DNA from: Cloeon dipterum
Taxonomy: Eukaryota; Arthropoda; Insecta; Ephemeroptera; Baetidae
DNA: 64,000 bases
Direction: 5' to 3'
NCBI RefSeq assembly: GCF_949628265.1
Contig: NC_088790.1
Coordinates: 4,034,545 to 4,098,544 of the forward strand
Part shown: positions 34,001 to 46,000 of the stretch, one piece after another
Layout of the letters: each line of letters starts with the position of its first letter
How positions within the stretch are numbered: the first letter of the stretch is position 1
The notes under the pieces: generated by a model
Told to the model about the DNA's origin: nothing
The model's database searches: none
What the model saw: the letters and a program-made list of their open reading frames with translations, nothing else
Program-made: the position numbers and the translations under genes

Positions 34001-37000
34001 CTGTTGTCTCGCTCTGGCCAGTCAAAATTCACCAGTTGCGTAAGCCCTTAGTGTTCTAATCCACCAATAGATGGCGCCAGTGGTTTTTTCGACTTTAGTG
34101 AACTTCGCGCTCTGATTTCCTACTCAATGCTGCTGCTGTGCATTCTGTTTCTAGAAATATTTCTTTTGACGTGCTGAAATCCAAAATCAGTCCGGCCATT
34201 CGCTGTTGAACCGTCGGAATATATTTTTTATTAAAAAAAAGTTTTCACGATTTTACGGCGAATGGCGTTAAGCGATTTTGGTTTACAGCACGTCAAAAGA
34301 AAACATTAAGTGAAGAATGCACAGTGCCAGGATTGAGTCTGAAATCGCAGTGGAAGTGCCTTAAAATCGAATTTATACGGTGGCGTCATCTGTTGACGGC
34401 TTCAAACACTAATGTCATACACATTACGCTACTGGCGAATTGAACCCTTCTTTGATTGGTTTCACTTCATAAATTTTGAGCTCATATTTAATCTAATATA
34501 TAATTATTTTGCCATTATTAGCGTGTGGTAAAAACTAATGATGGGTGTTTATTTGCAGGCCATCTGGGTGTGCATTTTGTGCCGGAAAAAGCAGGAGCTG
34601 CTGTCCAAAACGGGCCAGTGGATCCAAACGGGGCCTCACATGGACCCAGTGATGCGGCGCATCGAGGCAGACTTGATGGCCCTCGACCCCGCCTCCGACA
34701 AGCGGCCGAAACTGGAACGAGGCTTGTCGGCGACGGCGGCCGAGGGTCCACCCCCGGGCCGCCTCCAACGCAGTGGCTCTGCCCTCCGGAGGCAGTACTC
34801 GCAGGAGGCGGCCGACGTGCTTGTGATGCGGGGGCCGTCGCAGGGACCATCTCCGGGTCGCCGCTACTCGGCCGGCAGCGACGCCATGCTGTACGAGCGG
34901 CAACGACTGATGCCGCCCACCCCCGGGAGCAATCGCAAGCCGCCCCCGGAGGCGGTGAAGAAGCGCGGAAAGAAGACGACCCGCCAACACTCCCTCAGCA
35001 GCTCCGAGGACGAGCTGCGTTCTACGCCGGAAGCTCCGGACGACGCCGCCCTGCTAGGTGAGTGCCGCCCCCGAATGTGCCACCCCCAACCCTTCCCCGC
35101 ACCCGGACACACGGAGAAACCCTCCAAACGAGCGCAAAACTCGATTATTAAAGGCTGTTGTCGAGCTTCGCATTTCAATTTTCCTATTCTTTTTAATCGG
35201 TGCGCGCTCGCGCGTGTTTTTATTATATACTTTATGTTCCAATACGTTTATCTCTCTCTCTTTCTCTCTAATTCCCTTTCGCTCTCTCCCTTGTACAACC
35301 GTCGTCGTAGTAATGTCGATAACGCGTAGGGGGCCAAGCGGTTATTGTGACTGTTCAGATTTTTTTATGCTTGCTGTCAACAACGTAAATTTTGTTTCCT
35401 AGCTGTCGGAAATGATAATAATTTAACAACATTGTTGATTGCAACAGCGGAAAGATTAAAGATTATCTATTGCAAAAAACTGATTGAACAAATAAAAGAA
35501 AAACTTGAACAAAAAAATAGCTTGTTAATAGGAAAGTCCTTTAAAGTATTAATGGTTGGGATTATCAATTTACGGCGTCGTCTAAAATATTTAACTCGTT
35601 AGAAATAAGCTGCAATTTTAATTTTTAATAAAAACGACTAAAAGTTTGATCACAGATTAATTAAACAGGAAGATCAATGAACAACAGCTGTGCAGAAAAA
35701 AAATCGTTTTTAAATGTATTTAGATTCTGTGAGAAAACAATTTTCTGCAATTTCTACATTCGTGAAAAAGGTGGAATTTAACAACAGCTGCTAGAAATCC
35801 GCTGTCTCTCCCGCTGGCCTGCTTTCTATGACAGACGTTGATTGCTGAGATAACAGTCACGATACAAGGCGATTAAAAGCTGCTTTGCGACACTATTGCT
35901 TAATGATTTGCGCGTCATTGTTATGCTGTTTCTCCGCTGACATGATTTTTGAAACCGGATATCTAACTAATAATTAGGAATTCGTATTTAAAAAGCTCTT
36001 TATAATTTCATTTTATTGCAAAGTCACGAGGAAAAAGATATTAACGTGCCATCCATTGAGTTAGGTTTCATGTCTTTATTATTAATTATGCATCAAAAAT
36101 AAGTTTGATATTTCAGGAAGTCACAAGGGCAATTAGTTATTGGCAAACCTTGTTTTTAGTAAAAAAAATTGCAATCCTTAATAACTATAATGTGGTGATG
36201 AGAATTTTGCAGTGCGCATTTATTAAAATGTACAGCAAAGTAGTGTTTTAATTTTTAGAATTCCAAACAATTTATTTGAAACTCCATCATAGAGCTTAGT
36301 ATCGATTTGAAGCTTCATAGCAAAAATTAGTCACAAGAGAAACTCCAGCGTTGTGACGAAATAGGGAAAACTTGACGCTTTTGCATAGGGAAAACCGGAG
36401 GTTGCGCTTGCAGGTGTCGGGCTATGAGCGAACATTTCTCAAGCACTCGTCGCCCATCGGTCTAAGCGAGCGCTGAAAACGATGAAAACCCCCTAAAAAC
36501 GAACCCAGTCGGGATACGCGAGACGAAATGGGGCGTTGCGGGCCCTGTGGGCCACGGGGGCAGTGCGCGGGGCCGAAGGGGAGGCGGCATGCAGTGGCCC
36601 AGCCGGCGATCGATAGACGAGGCCACCCCCCAAACGCCCTCTGTCACGTGAGCGCTGACGTCATTGGTGTCGTCCGCCGAGGCTGCAGTCGCGCTCGAGA
36701 GGGCCACGGGCCCAGTGCCAGTGCCCCCGCAGTCGGACCCACCGGACCCCATGAGGCGCCCCACGGACAGTGATGTGTAAGTCCGCCCCCGGAGATTGTT
36801 ATTTCGCCCCCAGCTTCCCCTCGGTGCCGTGTTTCGCTTGGCAAATCGCTCTCCTGCGACAATTTGCCTCTGAAAGTGGTTCTCTGGTCACGGTTTGTGG
36901 GCTGATTTTCTCTTTTTCTTTTTGATCAGCTTCATTTTCACTGTTAATTCCGAGCTCATTTTGTCGCCTCATCCATAACGCTTGAATTTGGTTCGTTTAT

Positions 37001-40000
37001 GCTAAACTTGCGACGCAGAATGAGCTTTTCTTTCTCGAGTTTGAATTCAACCGTGTATGAGAATTGCGTAATGTCCGCTAAAAATTCTGTGGCACTTCCA
37101 TTTTATACCGTGGTACCGATGCGTTTCTTCTAATGCGGCATTGGAAAGCTCTGCCGTTCGGCTAGAGCTGGAACACAAACAAACAGGTCAAAACCAAATA
37201 TGTGGGCTTGGTCGCCATCGTTTTTCGGCAGTTATACCAATAATATAAATCTCAACAGGCAGAAGTAAATTGAAATTCAGTGCGTTTTCCCGATCAGATT
37301 TGAAGATTTCGCCCGCGAGACATATTACAAAATATTACGCAGTTTGCGGAGCCATTGAGACTGGTTTCATTCAATATCGCAGCGCCACTCCATCACGATT
37401 TTCAATTTGCGTCGCGCGTTTATTTTGCGAGTGTTAACCCGGTACTGCAGCTCCGCATTCGTAAAAAAAAAAAAATTGGGTAAATGCAACTGACTCTTCA
37501 TCAATCACTGCATTTCCCTGATTAGCAGTGCACATCATGCAACTCTGAAAGTGGTGCTTGGAGAAATTGATAATTTACTGGTTGTGCCAGGCGAAGGGTT
37601 GCATATTCCGTGTTTGAAGTGAAAATGGAGCGCATAATCGCATAGCTGTGAGAAAAATAATTGGGCCTGGTTGACAAACAAAAGCTGACTGTGCTGATGA
37701 GAGCAAGAAAGTGCCAAAGATAAAATCACTTGTCTCCTGCCCAAGCACACGTGGACAAGTAAAATCGATTGGTTTGGTCAAATGCTGTGTGCGCCTATAT
37801 CTTTTTTCAAAGGCAGCCCTTGCTCGGTGCCTTTGTCCCGCTGCTAATTTTCGCCACAACTCTCGAGCCTGCTTTCATCTGCCTGCAATTATTTTCGAGT
37901 TCCCCTTGCACTAAACAGTCGACGAAAGGAAAGTGGCTGGCTCTCTATCGCTTTAATTTATTCTTCTCACTCGAGCCACTAAACGGGCGATTCAAGCTCG
38001 AATTGATAATTTTCGTCCGCTTGCAAAAAAACTATCATCCAGTCTTTGTATATCAAATCATCGGCGATATAAATGTTCCCTTCAATCAAACCGTAACAAC
38101 TTTTATGTTGGAGAAGTTTTGAGCAACTGCAATAATTTCATATGGTGATAAAAAATAACACTTCCTCGTGTTTCGGCCTGAGAATGCTGGAGAAACAGCA
38201 GAAAGGCTTCGTTCGGTCTTACACAACTACTAAATTGAATTACTCTCGCGGCAACACCAAAACGAAACCAACTTTTGATTACAATTTCCAAAATATATCA
38301 CTCGTTTTTCAATGCAAATTCGTGGGCAGCCACTATTATTCAGAACGATAAGCGCTTTTTGTGATGGGAAACGACGAATCTCGTGAATGAATAGCTGAAA
38401 AGCCACATTTTTGTGTTTTGTGCTGACGGCTCTTTTCACTCTCCGCCCTCTCGGAGTCTGAACGAGCATTGGGTTGTTTTATTTGACACAATTATTGCCG
38501 GAGTTCACCAGCCCAAGATCGATGGACGAAAAGTGCATTGTGTTTGTATATATCTTTATATCGTCAATGATGGGCACGAATTTTATTTGGTAAATTTACA
38601 CTGTCTAATGTCGGCAAACACTGCGAAACCTCATTAATTGTCTCAATGTCAGACGACGGGGAAGAACAAAATGATGGAGGAACACACAGGACGCGATTTG
38701 GCTCAGTGGCGGCAATCAATACAAACTGTCGCAGCGATCTGGCCGAAATGGGGCGCTAGCAAAAATTTAAAAACCATAGTGGCGAAAAAGCAAGGTCAGA
38801 GAGGAGAGCCGCCGCGGTGCGTTTGTGCACGTGGCGGTTGCATAGGGGTCGGGGGCGGATCGATGCATGTGGTGGTCCGGCCGGCTGGTGGCTTGATTGC
38901 CGGCCGATCGCGCCGAGGAACGAAAAATTCGAGTGGTGCAATGCTGTTGGCTCTGTTTGTTGCGAGACAAGCACATTCGGCTGCCAAAAAAAGCTGCAGA
39001 GCCACTCTCGCATTAAATAAAAGCCTCCAGACATGTGCTTTTTAATATACAGCAGCGCTTAAGACTTCATAAATTGGGTCGCAGCTCCCCTAGCTCGCTC
39101 TTGGCGCGCCCCCCGATTTTCTGGCTCCGCGTTTTCTCCGATTTCTGCATCGCTCGCTCGCACTCACACAGTCGCACCACCCGAGACGGAAACTATTACA
39201 ACAACTGCCTCTGTTCCACCCTTTCTTTCTTTCTCCCTGTCTGCCGCGTGCGCCGCTGCCGCCGGGGTAATGAATATCAAACGCGAGCGAGCAGAAAAAC
39301 TAAAGTTAAAAATTGAAATTGGCGCTCCCCAGAATTTGTGCCCACCTCGTTTTGTTTATACTCGGCATTAGGAGGCGTTAAAAGTGATGATAACGTGCTT
39401 GTGAGATTTCGTCACGGGGTTTCCAACTGGGACAAATGCCATTTAACCAGATTTACATTGATCTCACGTCGTTAAGGCAATTTTACAGCTCTTAAATCAT
39501 ATTTTATAGCCCACAAAAGCTCTCAAGAAACGAACCGTGCCGCAAGTCAACAATTTACGGATTTAGCCATTTTCTATGACTGCTACAAATTTGGAGAAGC
39601 CTACTTAATGCGAAATTTGATCCTGCGCATTTAGCTAAAGCTCTCGTTTTGAGGAATTCTTTCAAGAAATACCAAAGAGCTCAAAGTTTTCGGTGATTTT
39701 AGACGTGTGCTCGAGTCATGGAATGGAATTGCCACGGAATTTCCCCTTAATGCAACAAAGTGTTTCTCGTTATTTATCGGCCGGCGCATTTCAGCAAATC
39801 CCCGTCATCAAACATGTTAGCAAAGGGCAACGCAGCGAAACGACAGCTAATTCGAGCGAAATGAGTCGCATCAATTTTAGCACCAAACAGCAGGGACGCG
39901 GTCCCTCCTTTGACTCGTGTCGTGTGTGTTAGTTTGTGTGTATCACTTTGTGCTTGGCGCAATTTGAATTTACGATCGGCATCAGCATCAACAGAGAAAA

Positions 40001-43000
40001 CTGGAGAGAGAGCGAGAGAGAGAGAGAGAAAGAGAGAGACTGGCTAGAGTGGACCGAAATGCACGCAGCGTCCAGATTTTGGCACGCGGCAAACGAGCTA
40101 GTGAGGGTATTCCCGGAGGGGATTCGTGTTTCAGCCCCCCCCCCTCCTCCTTCAGTACTCCACCCCCTGTCTATCTCGATAACAGCCTCAAAAAATCGAA
40201 TCACCCGCCAAAATAACCACCCATTTCATTATATTTCCACCCAGCCGAGACACGCAGAACGCACCCATAATTTTCACGCAGGCTGTGCTGAAGTTCTAGA
40301 GGCGGCACTCACTCAGCGAGATTCGCTCTCTTGGCGCCAAATTACGCGGACGTATTATGCTGTTTCGTCTCGTGATTGGGACCTCGCACTTGATGCGAGC
40401 GAAATTAGTCTCGCTTTCTTTATAAACTTTTCCTCGTTTCCGCTCTTTCTTTTTGTGCTTTAACAATCAATAATCATAGACGAACGAGAAAGGGATTAGG
40501 CTTTGAGTTGAGGAATAGTAGTTTCGTCTTTATATAATTTAGCTTAACTTTCTTTTGAGTAACACATAGATTATAGTTGTAAAATAGCACTTTTCTGCAC
40601 ATTTTGGTTGCAAATTGGAATACATATTATATACAGCACTCTTGTGTATTTGTGTAGTGGGTCAGTTTCGTTGAGTTCGGATTTTTCGTGAAAGCATCAC
40701 GAGATTGTTCTTCCTTTCACTATATTTGTGCATCGAACATAAAATTGGAAGCAATTTTGTTTCGGCGTTTGAGTTTGGCGCGCGAAAAGTTTGCGGGAAA
40801 CCCGCACCGCAGTTGGATGCGGGGCCTCGACGGCGGCCGTGAGCGTCGGCGGTGCCAAGAGGGCGAATCGATGCGTGTGTGCCGGTGACCCAGTGGTAGT
40901 AGTGGTGCTCAAAGAATAGAGCAAGCCAACATGGCCGGCGCGCTGATTGATCGATTGCAGAGAGCATGTGGCATGCCTGTTTTGGTTTCGAGCCAGGCCC
41001 CCGTCCAGTTGTTGCTCCCGCCGATCTAACCGCAGCCTCCACAGGTGCCGCCACCCTGACGGTGCCCAGCAGCCGCCCCCACCGTCTCCAGCGGGTCGCC
41101 ACACTTGACGAGAAAATTAAAAAGTTCCTGGCGGTGAGCGCGCCGATTTTAAATGCAGGCTACGTGTGTTTACTCGCTGTTGTCCAACTCCTCTCTGGTT
41201 GTGTGTGCATGCTCTGCAGCGGCGTTGTCGACCGGCGGCGGGCCGCCCCAATATGGCGTCCGTCCCCGCATTTGGGCCCTCGCTCCCGTTGGCCGGCTCT
41301 GCCCGGATTGAAGCACCCAGCGGAACTGTAAAATTGCAAGTTCCTCTGGTGCAGATCCTGCAGGGCCGACCGACTCCAGGCCTTCTTCCTACGACAAGCC
41401 GGGGAATTAAGGCTCTGGATTTTTGTCCTTGATGGGGCCACTCCTGTTGTACGCAATGTTTCCCTGCCTGACCTCTGTGCCCGGTGGTGCCGCAGACGGC
41501 AGCAGAGCGCACCAAGCGGCGGCGAACGTCGGCGCCTCGACGGCCCACCTTAACCACCTCGGCATGGGCGGCCAGGCGGCCGACTCGCGGCACTTCACCG
41601 AGCGGAGAAAAAAGACGGTGCGCTGGGTGGGTGAGGGGGGCGAGCAGGCGTTCCAGAGGGCGCGCTGGATCGACCGGCAGGGCTCGCAGGACTCGCAGAC
41701 CAAGGACTCGGGCATCGACACCAGCAGCACCTTTACCTCCAGCGAGGACTCGTCGCGCGGCGCCGACCTGCCCGGCCGACGGGGCGAGGTAGGTGGCTGC
41801 CCCTGCCGGCTCCCGGCTCATCCTTCCGCGCCTAGAGCTTTTAGTGTTGCATGCGGAGTCGCTCACTGTCGTGTGTAGCCGCTAGACCCCTGCGTCCAGC
41901 GCCGCCCCTGCCTCCGGCCAGGCCCGCCACTGCCGCCGCTGGTCGTCGAACAATTCTTTGTTTGTTCTGGTGAAAAGGACCAACACGGGATTTCGAGTTT
42001 CGACTCACGAGATCTAAAGTGATCAATGTTGTCGAGACAGCTGAATTTGCTTTTTAAGTGTTGAAATGTTGCATGGATTAACGGTAAATTTGCTAATGAG
42101 GAAAATTTTACGGCGATGCAAATCAATGTTGTGCTGATTGCAATGTTAACTGTCGTGAAACTGTTGTTACATTTAAAGTAATTTTATCCAAAAACTAAAA
42201 CTTTGCCTTTTTGGTGTCTCGAAGAGATTCCATTTTCCAGAAATAAAAATAAAGATAAACAAACCAGGAACTCTTGTGAAAATAAATATATTTTTGGTCT
42301 CGTGGTCGCTCGATATTCGTGGATGAAGGTCGCGGGCTTGGCGGGGGGCATCGACGGTCGAAAGATTTTGGGACATGGCGTCTGACGGACGGTTTTGCAG
42401 CATCAGCAGCAGCCAGTGTCGTGGCAAACGAGCTCGGACGGCACTCGGCTGATCGGCCACATGATTCTGAAGAAGGACGTACGCGACTCGAGTCTGGGGC
42501 TGAAGGTAGTCGGGGGCCAGCCGCTGCCCCACGGAGGCCGCGGCGCCGTCATCGAGAAAGTCAAGCGTGGTAGCATAGCGGAGCGCGAGGGCAATTTGCG
42601 AGCGGGTATATAACTCCTCCCCTCTAGCTGGCGGCTGTTGTCTCTAAAATCTGTCTCGGTTGATGCTTCGGTTAGGTGACGAGGTGATCGAGTGGAACGG
42701 CAGGTCGCTGCAGGGCAAGGGCTACGAGCAGGTCTACGAGATCATCGCCGAGTCTCGCCTGGAGCCGCAGGTGGAGTTGATCGTGGCGCGGCAGGCAGCG
42801 CGAGCGCCGCCACACCACCACTCGGCCACCGAACTGTGGCGTCAAGGTACAAACACAACATCCAACCAACCAACCAACCTCCCTGCGGAGCAACAATTGG
42901 CCCTTTTGCCTGGTCGTCCTTGGTTCATTACTTTTTTCCACGTATTTATATCTATATATATATCTGATACATATATCTCATTCGATTTGATTTTTGGCCG

Positions 43001-46000
43001 TGCATGCCCGGCTCTTTTTTACATATATACTATTACATACATATATACAATCGCATATATATGATACCTAATATCTGATGTGTACCATCCAGTGTACAGT
43101 AGAGCAGTTTGCACCTCCGTGTACAGTTGGCGCGGCCAGACACACGCAGCATTGTGCCCAAATTGTGAATTTAGGGACGACACGTGGGTTCAAGGGCCAC
43201 TTTTGGCTCCTTCGCCGGTCACTCACGATTTTCCTGTCTGACCGGCGAAGATCAATAATTAAACCATTTGCTTGCTTCGACTTAATTCGCGATAGTTGAT
43301 CAGTTTGCATCATATTCATACATTAGTTTTAGTTCCCTTAGCAACCTCATTTCATAAACTCCATCCATGTTTAGTGGTACTCAATTTGGAACACATATTT
43401 TCAAAATTCCTTAACTCATATTATACAGTGCGCGAGAACTTTTTCAGTAGCGCCATTATACAAATAATCCCAGAAAAACTCCAAAGTTAAATTAGGAAGA
43501 GGAATTAGTCAACTTTCCCTCATGCCCGAGAGCCGACCGATTTTGCGCTAAAATGCGCTCTTCTCTTTTGCAGACATGTACGACCGGAAGCCGAGCGTAA
43601 TGGTGACGTCGCCGAGCTCCCCTGAGCGCGTCGGTCACCGGCCGGGACCGCCGCACCGGCCGCTGCGCTCAACGCAACCTAACGTGGGCGGCCGGCTACA
43701 GGTCAAGCTGTGGTTCGACGCGGCCGCCCTGCAGCTCACAGTCACTGTGGCCGGCGCTTCAGGACTCACCCCTAGGCCCAACGGCCAGCCCCGAAACCCT
43801 TATGCCAAGCTCTTTCTACTGCCAGACAGAAGGCAAGTGTTTACTTTTCATAGAAAAACAGTAGAAAAATATATTTTTATTATTTATTGAAAGCCAAGAT
43901 AATCATAAAGAGTACATAGAAATTTAAAATTAAATTAAACTGCACTGATTAACTTAAATAATTTTACTCAAAATCAAAAGTGCTTTTTAAATATTTTATT
44001 TATATAAAATTTTGCAATGCAGTGAGAAGTCTAAGCGTCGGACCCGGACGATAGCCAACACGACGGAGCCGCGGTGGAACCAGTCGTTTGTCTACTCGAG
44101 TATCCGCAGGGCCGACCTGAAACTGCGAATCCTCGAGATAACCGTCTGGGACTACGTCCACTACGGCGCCAACGACTTCCTCGGCGAAGTGGTGGTCGAA
44201 CTCACTGCGGCCCCACTCAACGACGAGCCCCAGTGGTACTACCTGTCGGCCCACGAGGACATCCTGCCTTCACACCCGGTACGCGATTTCACCTTTTATC
44301 ACTTCTTGCGTGCCATTTTTCAACCGCTCGTTCGTTCCAGCAGCAGCAGAGGAGGCTGCTGGTGGACTCGCTGGACCATTTATCGCCGCCGTCCACGACG
44401 TCGCGCCTTTCGGACAGCGACACGTCCGACCTGGACGATGTGATCCTGGGACGCGTCCGCATGGACGGCGCCTCAGTCTCCAGTGTCGGCAGCTCCTCCA
44501 GGTAGAGAGCCCCCGACTGTAAAGTAGATATGCAACCTGCTCGACGTGCCTGCTGGGCAGGTTGCATAACTTCGAATCTCGCTTGATCTTTCTCTATATA
44601 TTTCAACCTTTTTGAAGAGTCTTAGATACTAGCCCGAATCGTTTGAAAGCCGTAGCTACATTTTTACCACATAATTTTGTTCTTGGATCTCTATCGCATT
44701 GGTTAGCATTTGGTTTAGATCATTATCCTTGCTACTGTTTACTGTTTGGAATGATATAGCTGATTATATAGGGTCCAAAAATTCGACTTTTGTTTCCTTT
44801 GCTTGTTAAACGATCCATGGCAGGGTTAAAAGTCTAAACTTTGATTGAAATAACTGACGTCCTTGCGATAAAAAGCTGAATCCGATTGTGTGCGGCACTT
44901 CCCTGCCCTCTAACCATGTAAAATTTTCAGTCCTCCGCCCGAGATAGAGATGAACGAGAGACGCTCGCGCAGGGACATGTCTCCGCAGGGGCGGAAACGC
45001 GCCGGAATGATGGTGCGCGGGGGCGTCTCTTATCAGGAGCCGGGGCAAGCGACGGAGCCTCGCTACCAACAACCCACGGTGCACGCGTCCAGCAGCAGAC
45101 AGCGCTCGCACTCGGCGGCGCCAACCGACTCGCCCAGCCTGCACTCGAGGTCGCGCTCCAAGAGTCCGCGCAGGCACCAGGAGCACTCGACGCACAGCCA
45201 TCGCTCCCTCTCACCACCAGAGGGCAGGTTGGTGCACCCAACCCTGTTGCCCGATGTGTGAACCGGAGGGGTTGTTTGTTGATTGTGTCGTTCGTTACTA
45301 AACGAATATTCAGTCGTTTTTTGGACCCGTTTCATGTTTTTCATTGCTAGTTAGATAGTTAGCTTAAACTTACGCATGTGATTGTGATAGTGCTGGATTT
45401 TCACATTTTGTACTGTGCGCAGCGCATCTTAGTTTTTTAGTTTGTTTCGTTTTTTTTATTTCTAGTTACTCACAATTTTAACAAACATTTACACTTTATG
45501 CAACACAAACATACACCACTTGCAACACGCCTTTGAATTCATTATCATTTCATGGTATCTGCAGTTAAAAATTTATTTCTCACGAGGACAATATTGTCAT
45601 GAGGTCAAGCAATCTTTATGAAATTCACTTTTTACAGGTTTCATGGGACAATTTGGCAAATCTTTGAAACCGCAGTATCTCAGCTCCCCGTGGTGCAATT
45701 TGAAATATTTTGGCGTGCTTTTTGGACTCCTCACACCGAGCTTGATCGATCTGACACCAAATTTGATATCCTATATGATAATTAATTAATATTAAATATT
45801 TTAAACTTGATTAAAATTTTATTTTTAATTAAAAAAAATTAAGACCTGAGGAAGCACACTCATAGTCCTCTTAGTGGTAATTTTTTCCTATTGATATTAT
45901 AACAGGGGGTTTAAAGTGGTCGGAGGTTGGGATAAGCCCCGCCCCCTAAACCCTTCAGCAAGTCAGAGGAGGTAGAGACAAGTCTGACGATGTTCAGTTT

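Larger units (their letters stand above)
33212..34558 (+). other. RIM intron 2, carrying two adjacent repeats
   Basis: AT-rich DNA interrupting the RIM zinc finger. The only recognisable content is the MITE fragment at about 33983-34027 and the fold-back repeat starting at 34037. Confidence 0.7.
35058..41035 (+). other. Large RIM intron 3 with internal GC-rich island
   Basis: About 6 kb between the exon after the zinc finger and the next certain RIM exons. It holds an internal promoter-like island near 36.5-36.8 kb, a GA microsatellite (40004-40040) and a C-tract near 40132-40148. Open frames at 38638-39045, 39936-40463 and on the minus strand at 40662-41104 have no recognisable domain and are probably chance. 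Confidence 0.5.

Noticed and set aside
34535-34990. Minus-strand frame of 151 codons
   Set aside because: Antisense shadow of RIM exon 34559-35057.
36462-36764. Minus-strand 100-codon frame across the internal GC island
   Set aside because: Ser/Thr/Ala/Pro-rich translation without domain features; the island is better explained as a promoter.
38638-39045. Plus-strand 135-codon frame in RIM intron 3
   Set aside because: Uses a non-ATG start, has no domain, and sits between AT-rich noncoding segments; no RIM-compatible splice phase.
39936-40463. Plus-strand 175-codon frame in RIM intron 3
   Set aside because: Includes a translated GA microsatellite and a C-tract; composition is not protein-like.
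41220-41326. Possible additional RIM exon (acceptor CTCTGCAG, frame opening RRCRPAAGRPNMASVPAF)
   Set aside because: The donor (GTAAAA) is weak and inclusion is phase-neutral only in the path using 41036-41133; evidence is too thin to annotate.
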